A stretch of 64,000 nucleotides of DNA from JAJFJD01 sp965228975 (lineage in GTDB: Bacteria > Pseudomonadota > Alphaproteobacteria > UBA8366), in the NCBI GenBank assembly GCA_965228975.1, contig OZ245851.1:2480001-2544000 (forward strand), in the 5' to 3' direction. Below the pieces are notes generated by a model. That model was not told where the DNA came from. It saw nothing but the letters and a program-made list of their open reading frames with translations, and searched no databases. This document shows, in pieces, positions 51,687 to 60,627 of the stretch (position 1 is the stretch's first letter; each line of letters begins with the position of its first letter). The position numbers were made by a program, and so were the translations under genes.

Positions 51687-52784
51687 TCACGTGCCGGCCC
51701 GTTGGACCATTTGATGGCCTTTTCCCTGAATGTCGATTGTCCTGAGCACCGCTAGACTGTCTTGATCGACGACCCAGATTTTGCCGCGGGCCGCACTGGA
51801 AACGTAGAGCTTACCCATGCCGCGGACCGTCAGAAGATGGTAGGGTTCGGGAGAAAGAGGCACGCTGCGGGATGATCCCGTTTTGAGATTCACCGCAACA
51901 AGTTTGCCGTCCTCCAGCGCAGCGACGAAAAGTGTTTGCCCATCATCCGAGAGATCGATCCCATGCGGCATGGACCCGACGGGAATTGTGTTCACAACCG
52001 TCGCTGACGCCGTTGAGATGACAGAAACGGTGCCGTCATCGACGTTGTTTACATAAAGAAATGAACCGTCCTTTGACATGACGACATGCTCTGGACTGTT
52101 GCCCACAACGATACTCTTCACCGTTGACCAACGCTTCGCGTCAACGACGCTCACTGTCTCGTTGCCGGCATTGCTCACGTAAACTCGACTGCCGTCAGGG
52201 CTGAAGGCCGCATAGTTGGGCAGCGGGCCTGTCGCAACCTCCGCCACGACACGATACGAAGAGAGATCGATCGCGCTGATTCCGTCCTCGTCCGGGTGGG
52301 TTACCACCGCCAACCGTCCGTCGGGACTCACGGCGACATGGTGGACGACACCGTTCACGTCGATGCGACGGATAGCCGACCTGTCGGACGTGCGAACAAC
52401 CGTAACCGTGCTGACCGCAGTCGACGCCTGTTTGCGCTCGGGGGGCGGAAGCGCGTGATGGCTGGCATGCTCGTCTTCGGTCACTCCCGATGGCTTAGCG
52501 GGTGCGCCGGATCCAAATTCGCGCTCTGCATAGCTGCCGGCGATGAGGAATCGCCCATCCTGGGTTCCCGCCAATCCGTGTACGGCTGGAATGTCTCCGA
52601 TCTTGCCACTAAGTACATCCCGCGTGCTGTCGATAACGAGAACCTCACCGGCACTGCCCAACGGGACGTAGATCTCCCCTGCGATGGTTGTCGATACAGT
52701 AGAAGCGGCCATGCCCGCCACCGCAGCTACAGCTAGACCGATAATTTTGCCTATCGAAGTCACATACCTGAGGATTAAGTTCAC
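51687..52784 (-). CDS. Periplasmic YVTN beta-propeller protein, copy 2
   Basis: This 365-aa secreted propeller protein has a signal (IGLAVAAVAGMAASTVSTTIAG) and blades such as VAVSPDGRLAVVTHPD, AFSPDGSRVYVSNAGNETVSV and MSKDGSFLYVNNVDD. A variable loop with HASHHALPP (about residue 105) replaces the Arg-rich loop of copy 1 (38192-39259). Ends GKGHQM, as copy 1 ends GIGHQM. It is first of the minus-strand unit YVTN-DUF2933-ICMT-petA-APC. Probable redox or copper partner. Confidence 0.85.
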   Translation of the reverse strand: MNLILRYVTSIGKIIGLAVAAVAGMAASTVSTTIAGEIYVPLGSAGEVLVIDSTRDVLSGKIGDIPAVHGLAGTQDGRFLIAGSYAEREFGSGAPAKPSGVTEDEHASHHALPPPERKQASTAVSTVTVVRTSDRSAIRRIDVNGVVHHVAVSPDGRLAVVTHPDEDGISAIDLSSYRVVAEVATGPLPNYAAFSPDGSRVYVSNAGNETVSVVDAKRWSTVKSIVVGNSPEHVVMSKDGSFLYVNNVDDGTVSVISTASATVVNTIPVGSMPHGIDLSDDGQTLFVAALEDGKLVAVNLKTGSSRSVPLSPEPYHLLTVRGMGKLYVSSAARGKIWVVDQDSLAVLRTIDIQGKGHQMVQRAGT

Positions 52785-52900
52785 GGTAGTCTCCTTGTTC
52801 GGTTCGAACCCTGACGTCGCATCGGCGCCATGCCGAAGGCAACTGCGGTCGTTGCGGATTTCAAATCGAATGGTTAGCAGAGATGCCCGAATAACCGCTG

Positions 52901-53239
52901 TTATTCGGAAAGCAGCCGCTTGCGTTTCTCGTATTCCTCTTTTTCGATTTCTCCTCGCGCAAAACGCTCATGCAGTATTTCCAATCCCTTACAATTCGCG
53001 GCCGTTACTTCGCTTGAAGTTTTCCCGCCGACCAGCCCTCTCACAACAAAGACAGCAACTGCAATCAGACCACCCCAAAAAAGAAGCATCATGAGCCCGC
53101 CAAACACCATGTGTCCCCACCCCCACGCCGAGCCGGCCTGCCAATAACCTGGTTGAGAGGCGACGCTTTGGGACGCGGCAGGTTTGCCGACCAAGGCGAT
53201 ACCGAACGCCAACGCGAACCTTCTTGATATTCCGAGCAT
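52901..53239 (-). CDS. SHOCT-domain small membrane protein
   Basis: This 112-aa protein has a signal-like start, one strong helix (MVFGGLMMLLFWGGLIAVAVFVVRG) and a C-terminal SHOCT motif (LEILHERFARGEIEKEEYEKRKRLL). Small proteins of this form often accompany copper genes. The start at 53239 is chosen as the first ATG with a sensible signal; the longer frame overlaps the YHS gene. Confidence 0.8.
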   Translation of the reverse strand: MLGISRRFALAFGIALVGKPAASQSVASQPGYWQAGSAWGWGHMVFGGLMMLLFWGGLIAVAVFVVRGLVGGKTSSEVTAANCKGLEILHERFARGEIEKEEYEKRKRLLSE

Positions 53240-53255
53240 TCTTGCCACCAGCCAG

Positions 53256-53447
53256 TCAATCCGCTGAATGGCCACGCTTGGCCGAGAATTGGTTTGGCGC
53301 TTCCTTTGCAAACCTGCCCGGCGAGACCGCGAACTCGGTCCGGCATGAGTCGGAACAGAAGAAATAAGTCCAGCCATCATGGTCGATCGCGGAACCAACT
53401 TCGTCGATATCCAATTTCCGCCCGCATACCGGATCTTTGATGTTCAT
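53256..53447 (-). CDS. YHS-domain metal-binding protein
   Basis: This 63-aa protein is a single YHS domain: MNIKDPVCGRKLDIDEVGSA, then YFFCSDSCRTEF. It resembles the YHS units of the copper ATPase at 42599-45073. A small cytoplasmic copper-binding or transfer role is plausible. It lies 16 bp before the SHOCT gene. Confidence 0.85.
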   Translation of the reverse strand: MNIKDPVCGRKLDIDEVGSAIDHDGWTYFFCSDSCRTEFAVSPGRFAKEAPNQFSAKRGHSAD

Positions 53448-53541
53448 CTGTCTCAACCTCTCGCGTACCACTCATGTAGCGTCGAACGGACGATGTAATG
53501 GCAATTGGTATGGCGAATGTTTTGGACCCATTCAGACCTGA

Positions 53542-53757
53542 CTATTCACCCGATCCGAAGTTGCGCCTTTGGTGCTCATCCATAGCCAAGACCATCAAAG
53601 CCAGATTCGCCGTCGAGGTGTTCGAACAACCGGCAGTGACCGAGCCATCCTTCCAAACGACTGAAACGGCGACAGCGTGAATTAGGTCAAGGTTCTCCAA
53701 TCCGCTTGAGAATATCTCAGCGACTGTCGTGCCATGGAGGCTTTGAATGTCCGTCAT
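53542..53757 (-). CDS. Small hypothetical protein
   Basis: This 71-aa frame starts MTDIQSLHG, with GAGTGA upstream of the ATG. It contains VSVVWKDGSVTAGCSNTSTANLAL and resembles short conserved proteins of unknown role. No signal or motif is recognised. Moderate doubt that it is expressed. Confidence 0.5.
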   Translation of the reverse strand: MTDIQSLHGTTVAEIFSSGLENLDLIHAVAVSVVWKDGSVTAGCSNTSTANLALMVLAMDEHQRRNFGSGE

Positions 53758-53834
53758 CTAAGTCACTCCTCTGTCCGGCGAACTCGACGCTCTGTCTATT
53801 GCCGTGCCATTGGCACTGGACAATTCGACCCACC

Positions 53835-54158
53835 TCACGCGAACCGAGTTGCGACGTAGTTGTAGACCGGCCCGAAGACAAGCGCGACGTACCAGCCGTA
53901 GGCGAAACTCTCGGCTAACCCGAGGAAAAAACTCGGCCAACTTATCCAAGTGAAACCCGGCAAGAGCGGCGACCACACCGGGTTCATCGCCAAATCCGGA
54001 AACCAAAGATCGAATAAGACGCACACGATGTACGACATCACGAGAAATAGCCCCAAGCTAAGTCCGAATGCGAACACGGGAATCCTAAAGACCGGTCTCG
54101 CTGTTAGTGGTTCACCGGATGGTCCATAAGGCTCCCGCGTGAACGTTCTGCTAGGCAT
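53835..54158 (-). CDS. DUF5676-like small membrane protein
   Basis: This 107-aa protein has two to three helices (FRIPVFAFGLSLGLFLVMSYIVCVLF; FTWISWPSFFLGLAESFAYGW) of the DUF5676 type, found in copper-handling regions. Its ATG at 54158 overlaps the stop of the YHS-membrane gene upstream. Function unknown. Confidence 0.75.
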   Translation of the reverse strand: MPSRTFTREPYGPSGEPLTARPVFRIPVFAFGLSLGLFLVMSYIVCVLFDLWFPDLAMNPVWSPLLPGFTWISWPSFFLGLAESFAYGWYVALVFGPVYNYVATRFA

Positions 54159-54498
54159 GTGAATGCTCCGCTTTTTGGTCGCTATCTCCTGGATCCTCGC
54201 CGGTGTAGAGCTCGGGCGCTGCCTCGAATATTTCGCGGCATTCCCGCGAGCAGAAGTAGTAGACAAAACCATCCGCGACACTCGGCTTGGCGTCGGCGGT
54301 CGATACGGATTGCCCACAAACCGGATCGACGGCCTTTTTCGGAGCGATCCAACGAAGGGGCTCCGTTCCATCCCGTGCGTCGGATGCATCGCCCGGCTGG
54401 TCTCCGCGGGAGTGCCCCATGACATGAGCGCCGCAACCGAACCGCATCATCAAGAATATCGCGACGGCCCAGACGGCGAAGTAGAGTAGAGCTTCCAT
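54151..54498 (-). CDS. Membrane-anchored YHS-domain protein
   Basis: This 115-aa protein has an N-terminal helix (LLYFAVWAVAIFLMMRFGCGAH) and a C-terminal YHS domain (KAVDPVCGQSVS...FVYYFCSRECREIF), ending in an acidic/His tail. DUF2933-like and YHS modules are joined here. Likely membrane copper-binding protein in the same unit as the DUF5676-like gene. Confidence 0.82.
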   Translation of the reverse strand: MEALLYFAVWAVAIFLMMRFGCGAHVMGHSRGDQPGDASDARDGTEPLRWIAPKKAVDPVCGQSVSTADAKPSVADGFVYYFCSRECREIFEAAPELYTGEDPGDSDQKAEHSHA

Positions 54499-54639
54499 TG
54501 CAAATGTCGTGTCCCGGCACTCAAGGAAATTCTCTGTTCCATTCGGCGACGAAAGCCAATTCAGCCCCCTTTCGCCTCACCCGATGCAAACACATGCCAT
54601 CAACAGCAGGACATCGGATGACACGTATTTTGGGGACAC

Positions 54640-54722
54640 TTTGTAACCACCTAATCACGGCCGCTGCCGTATTCTGTAACAATCCGTCACAGATCCGCTC
54701 GCAGTGACGATCGGTTACAAAG
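54640..54722. promoter_or_regulatory. TGTAAC repeat region upstream of copper two-component genes
   Basis: A perfect 10-bp inverted repeat, CTTTGTAACC (54640) and GGTTACAAAG (54713), flanks an inner CTGTAAC-N5-GTCACAG. The four TGTAAC-like copies lie 40-120 bp before the response-regulator start and also upstream of the divergent YHS genes. They are candidate binding sites for the adjacent OmpR-type regulator. Confidence 0.55.
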
Positions 54723-54762
54723 ATTTCGCGATTTTTTCGGGTTCAGGAGATATCTTGCGCAC

Positions 54763-55497
54763 ATGAGCACGAGAAATGTCAGTTGGTCTGGCCACATATT
54801 AGTCGTCGATGACGATCATGAGATTCGTGACCTGCTGGACCGTTTCTTGACCAAACACGGCTATCGGGTAACCGCGGTACCGGACGGAAAAGAAATGCAG
54901 CGGGTGATCTCCGATTGGAAGTTCGACCTGATTATCCTCGATCTCATGTTGCCCGGAACGGACGGCCTAACGCTTTGCCGTGAGCTGCGCGCCCAATCCA
55001 AAATTCCTGTAATCATGCTGACAATGATGGGCGAGGAAACAGACCGTATTGTGGGACTGGAAATGGGGGCCGACGACTACCTTGCCAAACCATTCAATCC
55101 CCGAGAGTTGCTCGCCCGCATCAAGGCTGTTTTGAGGCGGACGGAGAACTCATCGGCGGTGTCGGCGAAGGAAAGACGAAATCTGCTGCATTTCGCGGGA
55201 TGGAAGTTAGATCTGGCCCTTCGACGCCTCGAATCGCCCAACGGCCATGTCGTCGACCTCAGTTCGGGTGAGTTCGATCTCCTGACGGTGTTCGTACAGC
55301 ACCCGCAGCGGGTCCTGAATCGAGATCAACTCCTGGACTTTACCCATGGCCGCGCTGAAGCGCCCTTCGATCGAAGCGTGGATATGCAGGTCAGCCGTCT
55401 GCGTCACAAGATCGAGACAAACCCGAAAGATCCCGAATTGATCAAAACCGTTCGCGGTGGTGGCTATGTTTTTACGGCGGCCGTGAATGAAGATTAA
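54763..55497 (+). CDS. OmpR-family response regulator (CopR/CusR-like)
   Basis: This 244-aa protein has a receiver domain (VVDDDHEIRDLLDRF; phospho-acceptor in IILDLMLPGTDG; KPFNPRELLARIKAV) and a winged-helix DNA-binding domain ending VRGGGYVFTAAV. It overlaps the kinase gene by 11 bp. Position amid copper genes argues for copper-responsive control, though the receiver is also close to general OmpR-type regulators. TGTAAC repeats upstream may be its own sites. Confidence 0.88.
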   Translation: MSTRNVSWSGHILVVDDDHEIRDLLDRFLTKHGYRVTAVPDGKEMQRVISDWKFDLIILDLMLPGTDGLTLCRELRAQSKIPVIMLTMMGEETDRIVGLEMGADDYLAKPFNPRELLARIKAVLRRTENSSAVSAKERRNLLHFAGWKLDLALRRLESPNGHVVDLSSGEFDLLTVFVQHPQRVLNRDQLLDFTHGRAEAPFDRSVDMQVSRLRHKIETNPKDPELIKTVRGGGYVFTAAVNED

Positions 55498-56893
55498 GCG
55501 CCTCATTCCTGACTCCGTCGCGAGCCGGGCGCTCCTTGTGCTTATTGCCGGGCTGACGGTCTCACATGTCCTCAGCATTGCGTTCTATTTTAGTGACCGG
55601 ACCAGTGAACTCATGTTCTCGGGCGGAGAACATGTTGGCGAACGGATTGCGACAATCGACCGCCTCGTCGAAAACTCCGCACGAACCGAACGAAAGAGAC
55701 TTGTGGAGTTGGCTGACCACGGGAAACTGCACGTCATCTGGAGTGAAGAAAGTGCGATAGAGCCAAAATCGGATCTGAATTGGGAGACGAAGATATTACG
55801 TGATGCACTCATCGCTCATCTTGGGGAACGAGGAACGCGCGCCTTCAAGGTTCAATTTGCAGATCGCGTTGAAGCCCCCATGTGGGTGAAGCATGCGGAA
55901 GAGACACACGCTAACATACGGCTCGGCGGAACCTTTCTCGCATCGTTGCAATTGTCGGATGGTAGTTGGCTGAATTTTGCTGCTCCGAAGGAATCACCGC
56001 AACCGTTCTGGACGATACGGTTTGTGCTGTCCTTACTCGTAATGCTGCTGGCGGTCGTCATCCTATCGGCGCTTGTTGTACGCCATCTCACCAAACCTTT
56101 GGCCGTATTCTCGGAAGCTGCCCATCGCCTCGGCTTAAATATGAACGCGCCGGCACTGCGTGAAGATGGACCGGCCGAGGTACGCCAGGCCACGCGAGCA
56201 TTCAACCAAATGCAGCATCGTCTGCGTCGGTTCGTTGAGGATCGCACGCAAATGGTCGCTGCGATCGCGCACGACCTAGGGACCCCCATCACAAGGCTCC
56301 GGCTCCGGGCCGAGTTTATCGAGGACGAGCAAGAAAAACGGAAAGTTCTCGCTGACCTCGACGACATGGAAAAGATGGTCTTCGCCACGCTGTCGTTTGC
56401 CCGTGATGAAGCATCCTCTGAACCGCGTGCGGTAGTGGACTTGAATTCGCTTATCCGGAGTGTCCACGATTCCTTTATCGATATGGGCCAAAGCGTAAAC
56501 GTGACTCTTGGGTCAAGTCCTGTGCCATTTAATTGCCAACCGGTGGCGTTTCGCCGCGCGCTCACAAATTTGATCGATAATGCAGTGAAGTATGGCAAAT
56601 CGGCTCATGTAGAATTGAATGAGATCGACCAACACATCCGCATCCGGATTGACGACAATGGTCCCGGAATCCCCGCAGACAAACATGCGGATGTGATCAA
56701 GCCTTTCTATCGGCTTGAAGAATCACGCAGTCGGGACACCGGCGGAACGGGGTTGGGCCTTACCGTTGCGCGAACCATCGTTCACGCCCATGGAGGAGAC
56801 ATCGTGTTGCAAAATCGGCCGGAGGGCGGATTACGGATCGAGATAACTCTGCCACGGCAGAGTCCGAATGTACGACAAGCGCTCCCAAACTAA
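55487..56893 (+). CDS. Sensor histidine kinase (EnvZ/CusS-type)
   Basis: This 468-aa kinase has two membrane helices (about 12-32 and 178-200) enclosing a periplasmic sensor region, then HAMP, an H box IAHDLGTPITRLRLRAEF (about residue 262), an N box (NLIDNAVKYGKSA) and DNGPGIPADK with GGTGLGLTVARTI. The periplasmic loop has few cysteines or methionines, so copper sensing is inferred from neighbours only. Confidence 0.87.
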   Translation: MKIKRLIPDSVASRALLVLIAGLTVSHVLSIAFYFSDRTSELMFSGGEHVGERIATIDRLVENSARTERKRLVELADHGKLHVIWSEESAIEPKSDLNWETKILRDALIAHLGERGTRAFKVQFADRVEAPMWVKHAEETHANIRLGGTFLASLQLSDGSWLNFAAPKESPQPFWTIRFVLSLLVMLLAVVILSALVVRHLTKPLAVFSEAAHRLGLNMNAPALREDGPAEVRQATRAFNQMQHRLRRFVEDRTQMVAAIAHDLGTPITRLRLRAEFIEDEQEKRKVLADLDDMEKMVFATLSFARDEASSEPRAVVDLNSLIRSVHDSFIDMGQSVNVTLGSSPVPFNCQPVAFRRALTNLIDNAVKYGKSAHVELNEIDQHIRIRIDDNGPGIPADKHADVIKPFYRLEESRSRDTGGTGLGLTVARTIVHAHGGDIVLQNRPEGGLRIEITLPRQSPNVRQALPN

Positions 56894-56912
56894 ACATCCA
56901 GTCTGTGGGAAT

Positions 56913-57602
56913 ATGGATTGGACCCTCAAGTCAAGGTTAACCGTCGGCGGCTTCATTGTTGTCCTGCTCGCTCTTGCATACTGGGCATTGGACCGTTTCG
57001 GCGGGCTTGCCATAATCCTCGATGAAGCGGCATTTCAGGACTGGATCGCGTCGCTTGGCTTCTGGGGTCCATTGGCGATCATCGGCGCCATGACAATCGC
57101 GATTCTGGTGAGCCCGATCCCAAGCGCGCCAATTGCCCTAGCTGCTGGCGCCGCCTACGGCCATGTCTGGGGCACCGTCTACATCGTTCTCGGGGCTCAG
57201 GCAGGAGCGATCGCCGCATTTGGGCTGGCTCGGCTCCTCGGTCATGAAGTCTTGCAGCGTTGGTATGGAGACAAGTTGTCAGTCGGTCTCTTCGGATCGC
57301 AAAACGCCCTTATGGGAATTGTATTTACCAGCCGTCTCCTTCCCTTCATTTCCTTCGACCTGATTAGCTATGCGGCCGGGCTGACGGTTCTTTCGTTTTG
57401 GCGGTTTGCCATTGCGACCTTCGCCGGCATCATACCGGCGAGTTTTCTACTGGCCCATTTCGGCGGCGAACTGGCGACAGGCGAGAGGGACCGACTTCTG
57501 ATCTCGGCTCTGGTGCTCGGGGGCATCACCCTCCTGCCCGTGGCCCTTAAATTCGCACGCGATCGGATCGGAACTCGGCGCCCGAGAGAGCATCGAGAAT
57601 GA
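56913..57602 (+). CDS. TVP38/TMEM64 (DedA-like) membrane protein
   Basis: This is a 229-aa protein from the ATG at 56913 (an earlier ATG at 56868 would overlap the kinase gene). It has the SNARE-associated/TVP38 domain: GFWGPLAIIGAMTIAILVSPIPSAP, AAGAAYGHVWG, and FTSRLLPFISFDLISYAAG. Often encoded near metal or selenite resistance genes. Function in lipid or metal handling is uncertain. Confidence 0.85.
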   Translation: MDWTLKSRLTVGGFIVVLLALAYWALDRFGGLAIILDEAAFQDWIASLGFWGPLAIIGAMTIAILVSPIPSAPIALAAGAAYGHVWGTVYIVLGAQAGAIAAFGLARLLGHEVLQRWYGDKLSVGLFGSQNALMGIVFTSRLLPFISFDLISYAAGLTVLSFWRFAIATFAGIIPASFLLAHFGGELATGERDRLLISALVLGGITLLPVALKFARDRIGTRRPREHRE

Positions 57603-57854
57603 TTAACCAAATTCAAATCCCGCTGTTCGAGCAGACATTCTCTTTCGATCTCCGCCGGCTCCAAGGTCTGCGGGATGCCAACCTCCCAGTACCGCGATCG
57701 ATAATTTGGTTAACGAACCGTTCGGCGACAACAAACGGAATAGTCCAATCGCATTTCTTGATTTCGAATGACCAACCACCTATATCCTGAAAACTGTATC
57801 TTTGGCCAGAGGGTCGTCGCATTGTCTGACGTCGGTGGAGCCGGAAAGAGGAAC

Positions 57855-58199
57855 TTGCCAAGCCTGCGTTCGCTTTTTTGCGGATTGCTTGTGCTGGCTA
57901 TGGTTTTGGCGCCGGTCTCCTTCTCCGGCAACGCCAACGCATCCGACCACCAACCGCACTCTTCATCGGGCCATGCCGGCGATTCCGAATCCGACGGCCA
58001 CGCCAATCACGATCACAAAATACATCATTGTGGTTCTCTCACCTGCTCGCCTTTCTATCGGTCGCCGTCATTGGTCGCAAACCCGGCGTTTTCGAAGTTG
58101 TCGAAGATACAAAGGCCAAATATCGACGACACTCTCCTGAAGTCGCTCTATTTAGATAGCGACCCTCCCGTACCGCGAGACGGTTTCTCTAAAGCTTAA
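57855..58199 (+). CDS. Small His-rich exported protein with TTG start (copy 2)
   Basis: This is a 114-aa protein from TTG 57855, which has AAAGAGG just upstream; an ATG at 57768 would add 29 unconserved residues. Signal (SLFCGLLVLAMVLAPVSF), His block (HSSSGHAGDSESDGHANHDH), CGSLTCSP and tail IDDTLLKSLYLDSDPPVPR match copy 1 at 45370-45735. It lies upstream of the cupredoxin and multicopper oxidase genes. Copper capture in the periplasm is inferred; no family recognised. Confidence 0.7.
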   Translation: MPSLRSLFCGLLVLAMVLAPVSFSGNANASDHQPHSSSGHAGDSESDGHANHDHKIHHCGSLTCSPFYRSPSLVANPAFSKLSKIQRPNIDDTLLKSLYLDSDPPVPRDGFSKA

Positions 58200-58345
58200 T
58201 CCACCTTTCGGTTATCGCTGCATTTCTGCCGTGAGGCTGCCCTGCAGACGTCTAACGACGTTGAGCACGTAGCCTACGGTCGACCCTGCGCCCTGCCGAA
58301 AAATCGAACGCTTTACCGGTCCCCAAGACCAGGAGAAACCGAACC

Positions 58346-58900
58346 ATGAAATCCACTCTTGCTAAGCTAACCATTCGCTCAGCTCTCGCGGCGTCGCTCG
58401 CGCTGACAATTTCCGCCGGCGCCCATGCGGCGGGGAAACATGGCGGCGGCCATGGACAAGGTCCCGCCATCGGCCAACCGGGGAAGGCCTCTCAGGTCTC
58501 CCGTACCATCACGATGCAGATGACGGACAATCGGTTCGAGCCGGAGAAAATCAATGTCCGCAAGGGAGAGACAATCCGCTTCAAGGTCAAAAATGACGGA
58601 GAATTCGTGCATGAATTCAACATCGGAACTGCCGCGATGCATGCCGATCACCAACAGGAAATGATTATGATGTTCGAGCACGGAGCGCTCGAGGTTGACA
58701 AAATTCATCATGACAAAATGAAGATGAAAATGCCGAACGGCGCCACGATGGAACATGACGACCCCAACAGCGTCCTCCTGGAACCAGGAAAGTCGGCTGA
58801 GGTCATCTGGAAATTCACCTCGGACACCAAGCTTGAATTCGCCTGCAATCTTCCCGGTCATTACGAATCCGGGATGATGGGTCCAATCCACATCAACTAA
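58346..58900 (+). CDS. Cupredoxin-domain protein
   Basis: This 184-aa exported protein has a signal peptide, a His/Gly-rich linker (GKHGGGHGQG) and a plastocyanin-like domain. Type 1 copper ligands are recognisable: His in EFVHEFNIG, then CNLPGHYESGMMG with Cys, His and Met. A Met/His/Lys-rich loop (HHDKMKMKMPNGATMEHDD) is inserted between. It precedes the multicopper oxidase by 66 bp and probably shuttles or stores copper. Confidence 0.9.
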   Translation: MKSTLAKLTIRSALAASLALTISAGAHAAGKHGGGHGQGPAIGQPGKASQVSRTITMQMTDNRFEPEKINVRKGETIRFKVKNDGEFVHEFNIGTAAMHADHQQEMIMMFEHGALEVDKIHHDKMKMKMPNGATMEHDDPNSVLLEPGKSAEVIWKFTSDTKLEFACNLPGHYESGMMGPIHIN

Positions 58901-58904
58901 CAAC

Positions 58905-58943
58905 AACAGGCAGCCCGTTCGCAGTGGCGGCGCGCTGCCTGTT
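58905..58943 (+). terminator. Hairpin between cupredoxin and multicopper oxidase genes
   Basis: AACAGGCAGC and GCTGCCTGTT form a perfect 10-bp stem with a 19-nt loop; a short TTCCC follows rather than a T-tract. Likely partial terminator or processing site setting higher cupredoxin output. Confidence 0.55.
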
Positions 58944-58966
58944 CCCTACATCTCAGGAGAAAAGCA

Positions 58967-60622
58967 ATGGAGCGTTTCACGCCTAGTGTGTGGAAGACGG
59001 CCGTGGCGACGATAGCGCTATGGCTATCGGCAACGGCTGGAATTCAAGCCGGAACGTACGATCTAACGATCGGCGAAAAGACGATTAACGTAACGGGCCA
59101 AGACCGGCCTGCATTGGCGATCAATGACACGATACCAGGCCCGGTTCTCCGTTTCACGGAAGGCGAGGACCTGGTCATTAACGTCACCAATACGTTGGAT
59201 GTCGACACTTCGATTCATTGGCACGGATTAATCCTGCCGTTCGAGCAAGACGGCGTGCCGGGCATCAGTTTCGACGGGATCAAACCCGGCACGACTCATA
59301 CCTATCGCTTCCCCGCCCAACAAAGTGGCACGTATTGGTATCACAGCCACTCGGGTCTGCAGGAGCAATCCGGGGTATATGGATCGATCGTAATTGAACC
59401 GAAGAAGCGCGAACCCTTCCGGTTCGATCGGGATTACGTCGTTGTCCTTTCGGATTGGCAGGACACCAAGCCGGAACGGATCCTCGGCAATCTCAAGAAA
59501 ATGCCGGACTACTACAACTACAGTCAGCGAACCGTCGGCGATTTTTTCAAAGACGTCTCGAGAATGGGCTTCGCGGCCGCATTCGAAGACCGAAGGATGT
59601 GGGGCGACATGCGAATGACGCCGACAGATATCGCCGATGTCAGCGGCTACACATTTCTCGTCAACGGAAAGAATACCGACCAAAACTGGACCGGCCTTTT
59701 CAAACCCGGCGAGCGTGTGCGGCTCCGTTTCGTCAATGCCTCCGCAATGACCTATTTCGATGTCCGAATTCCAGGGTTGAAAATGACCGTCGTTCAAGCG
59801 GACGGAAACAACGTGCTGCCCGTCAGCGTCGACGAATTTCGGATTGCGGTCGCGGAAACCTACGATGTGATCGTTCGGCCAAAAGACGACAGAGCCTATA
59901 CGCTTTTCGCCGAATCCATGGGCCGTACCGGCTTCGTCCGCGGCACGCTTGCGCCGCGAGAGGGCATGTCGGCGGATGTGCCCCAGCCTCGAAAGCGGCC
60001 GCTCCTCAGCATGTCCGACATGATCATGGATCATGGCGAGATGGACCACTCTGCGATGAAGGGCATGGACCATGGCTCGATGTCGGGCATGGACCATTCG
60101 AAAATGGGCGGACCGAAACCCGACCCGTTTTATGCGCCGGGCAGCGGGCTCATGCCCAAGGCGGCGAACGGCGGCAAGTTTCTGTCTTACGCAGACCTGA
60201 AAGCGCAAAAACCGCTCTACAAACCACGCAAAGCGACACGCGAAATCACCATTCGCCTGACCGGCAACATGGAACGGTATTTCTGGTCGATCAACGATCG
60301 GAAATATTCGGAAGCCGAGCCGATCCGGTTGAAATACGGCGAACGTGTCCGTTTCAAGTTCATCAACGAAACCATGATGACCCATCCGATGCATTTGCAC
60401 GGCATGTGGACGATCCTGGACAACGGGTCCAAGAAATGGAACCCGGTCAAGCATGTGGTAAGCGTCGCGCCGGGGACGACCGTCTATACCGAGACCGAAG
60501 TCGATGCGCCGGGTAAGTGGGCGTTCCACTGCCATCTGATCTACCACATGGCAACCGGCATGTTCCGCGAGGTCATCGTCGAGGGCGGTCCGACCCCCAA
60601 ACAAGCCAAGCTCGGAGGTTAA
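58967..60622 (+). CDS. copA: Multicopper oxidase CopA (PcoA-like)
   Basis: This 551-aa oxidase has copper motifs in order: HWHGLILP (about residue 84), YWYHSHSG, HPMHLHGMW near residue 470 and HCHLIYHMATGMF at about 520. A Met/His-rich insert MSDMIMDHGEMDHSAM...MDHGSMSGMDHSKM (about 345-385) resembles the copper-binding region of PcoA/CopA. Unlike most family members no twin-arginine motif is seen; the N-terminus (VWKTAVATIALWLSATAGIQ) looks like a Sec signal. It oxidises Cu(I) in the periplasm. Confidence 0.94.
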   Translation: MERFTPSVWKTAVATIALWLSATAGIQAGTYDLTIGEKTINVTGQDRPALAINDTIPGPVLRFTEGEDLVINVTNTLDVDTSIHWHGLILPFEQDGVPGISFDGIKPGTTHTYRFPAQQSGTYWYHSHSGLQEQSGVYGSIVIEPKKREPFRFDRDYVVVLSDWQDTKPERILGNLKKMPDYYNYSQRTVGDFFKDVSRMGFAAAFEDRRMWGDMRMTPTDIADVSGYTFLVNGKNTDQNWTGLFKPGERVRLRFVNASAMTYFDVRIPGLKMTVVQADGNNVLPVSVDEFRIAVAETYDVIVRPKDDRAYTLFAESMGRTGFVRGTLAPREGMSADVPQPRKRPLLSMSDMIMDHGEMDHSAMKGMDHGSMSGMDHSKMGGPKPDPFYAPGSGLMPKAANGGKFLSYADLKAQKPLYKPRKATREITIRLTGNMERYFWSINDRKYSEAEPIRLKYGERVRFKFINETMMTHPMHLHGMWTILDNGSKKWNPVKHVVSVAPGTTVYTETEVDAPGKWAFHCHLIYHMATGMFREVIVEGGPTPKQAKLGG

Positions 60623-60627
60623 CGCGC

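Noticed and set aside
57599..57790. 63-codon frame after the TVP38 gene
   Set aside because: Overlaps the TVP38 stop, lacks a convincing ribosome site and shows no motif.
59228..60604. 458-codon open frame antisense to the multicopper oxidase gene
   Set aside because: Typical shadow frame in GC-rich coding DNA; composition rich in Arg/His and no domain.
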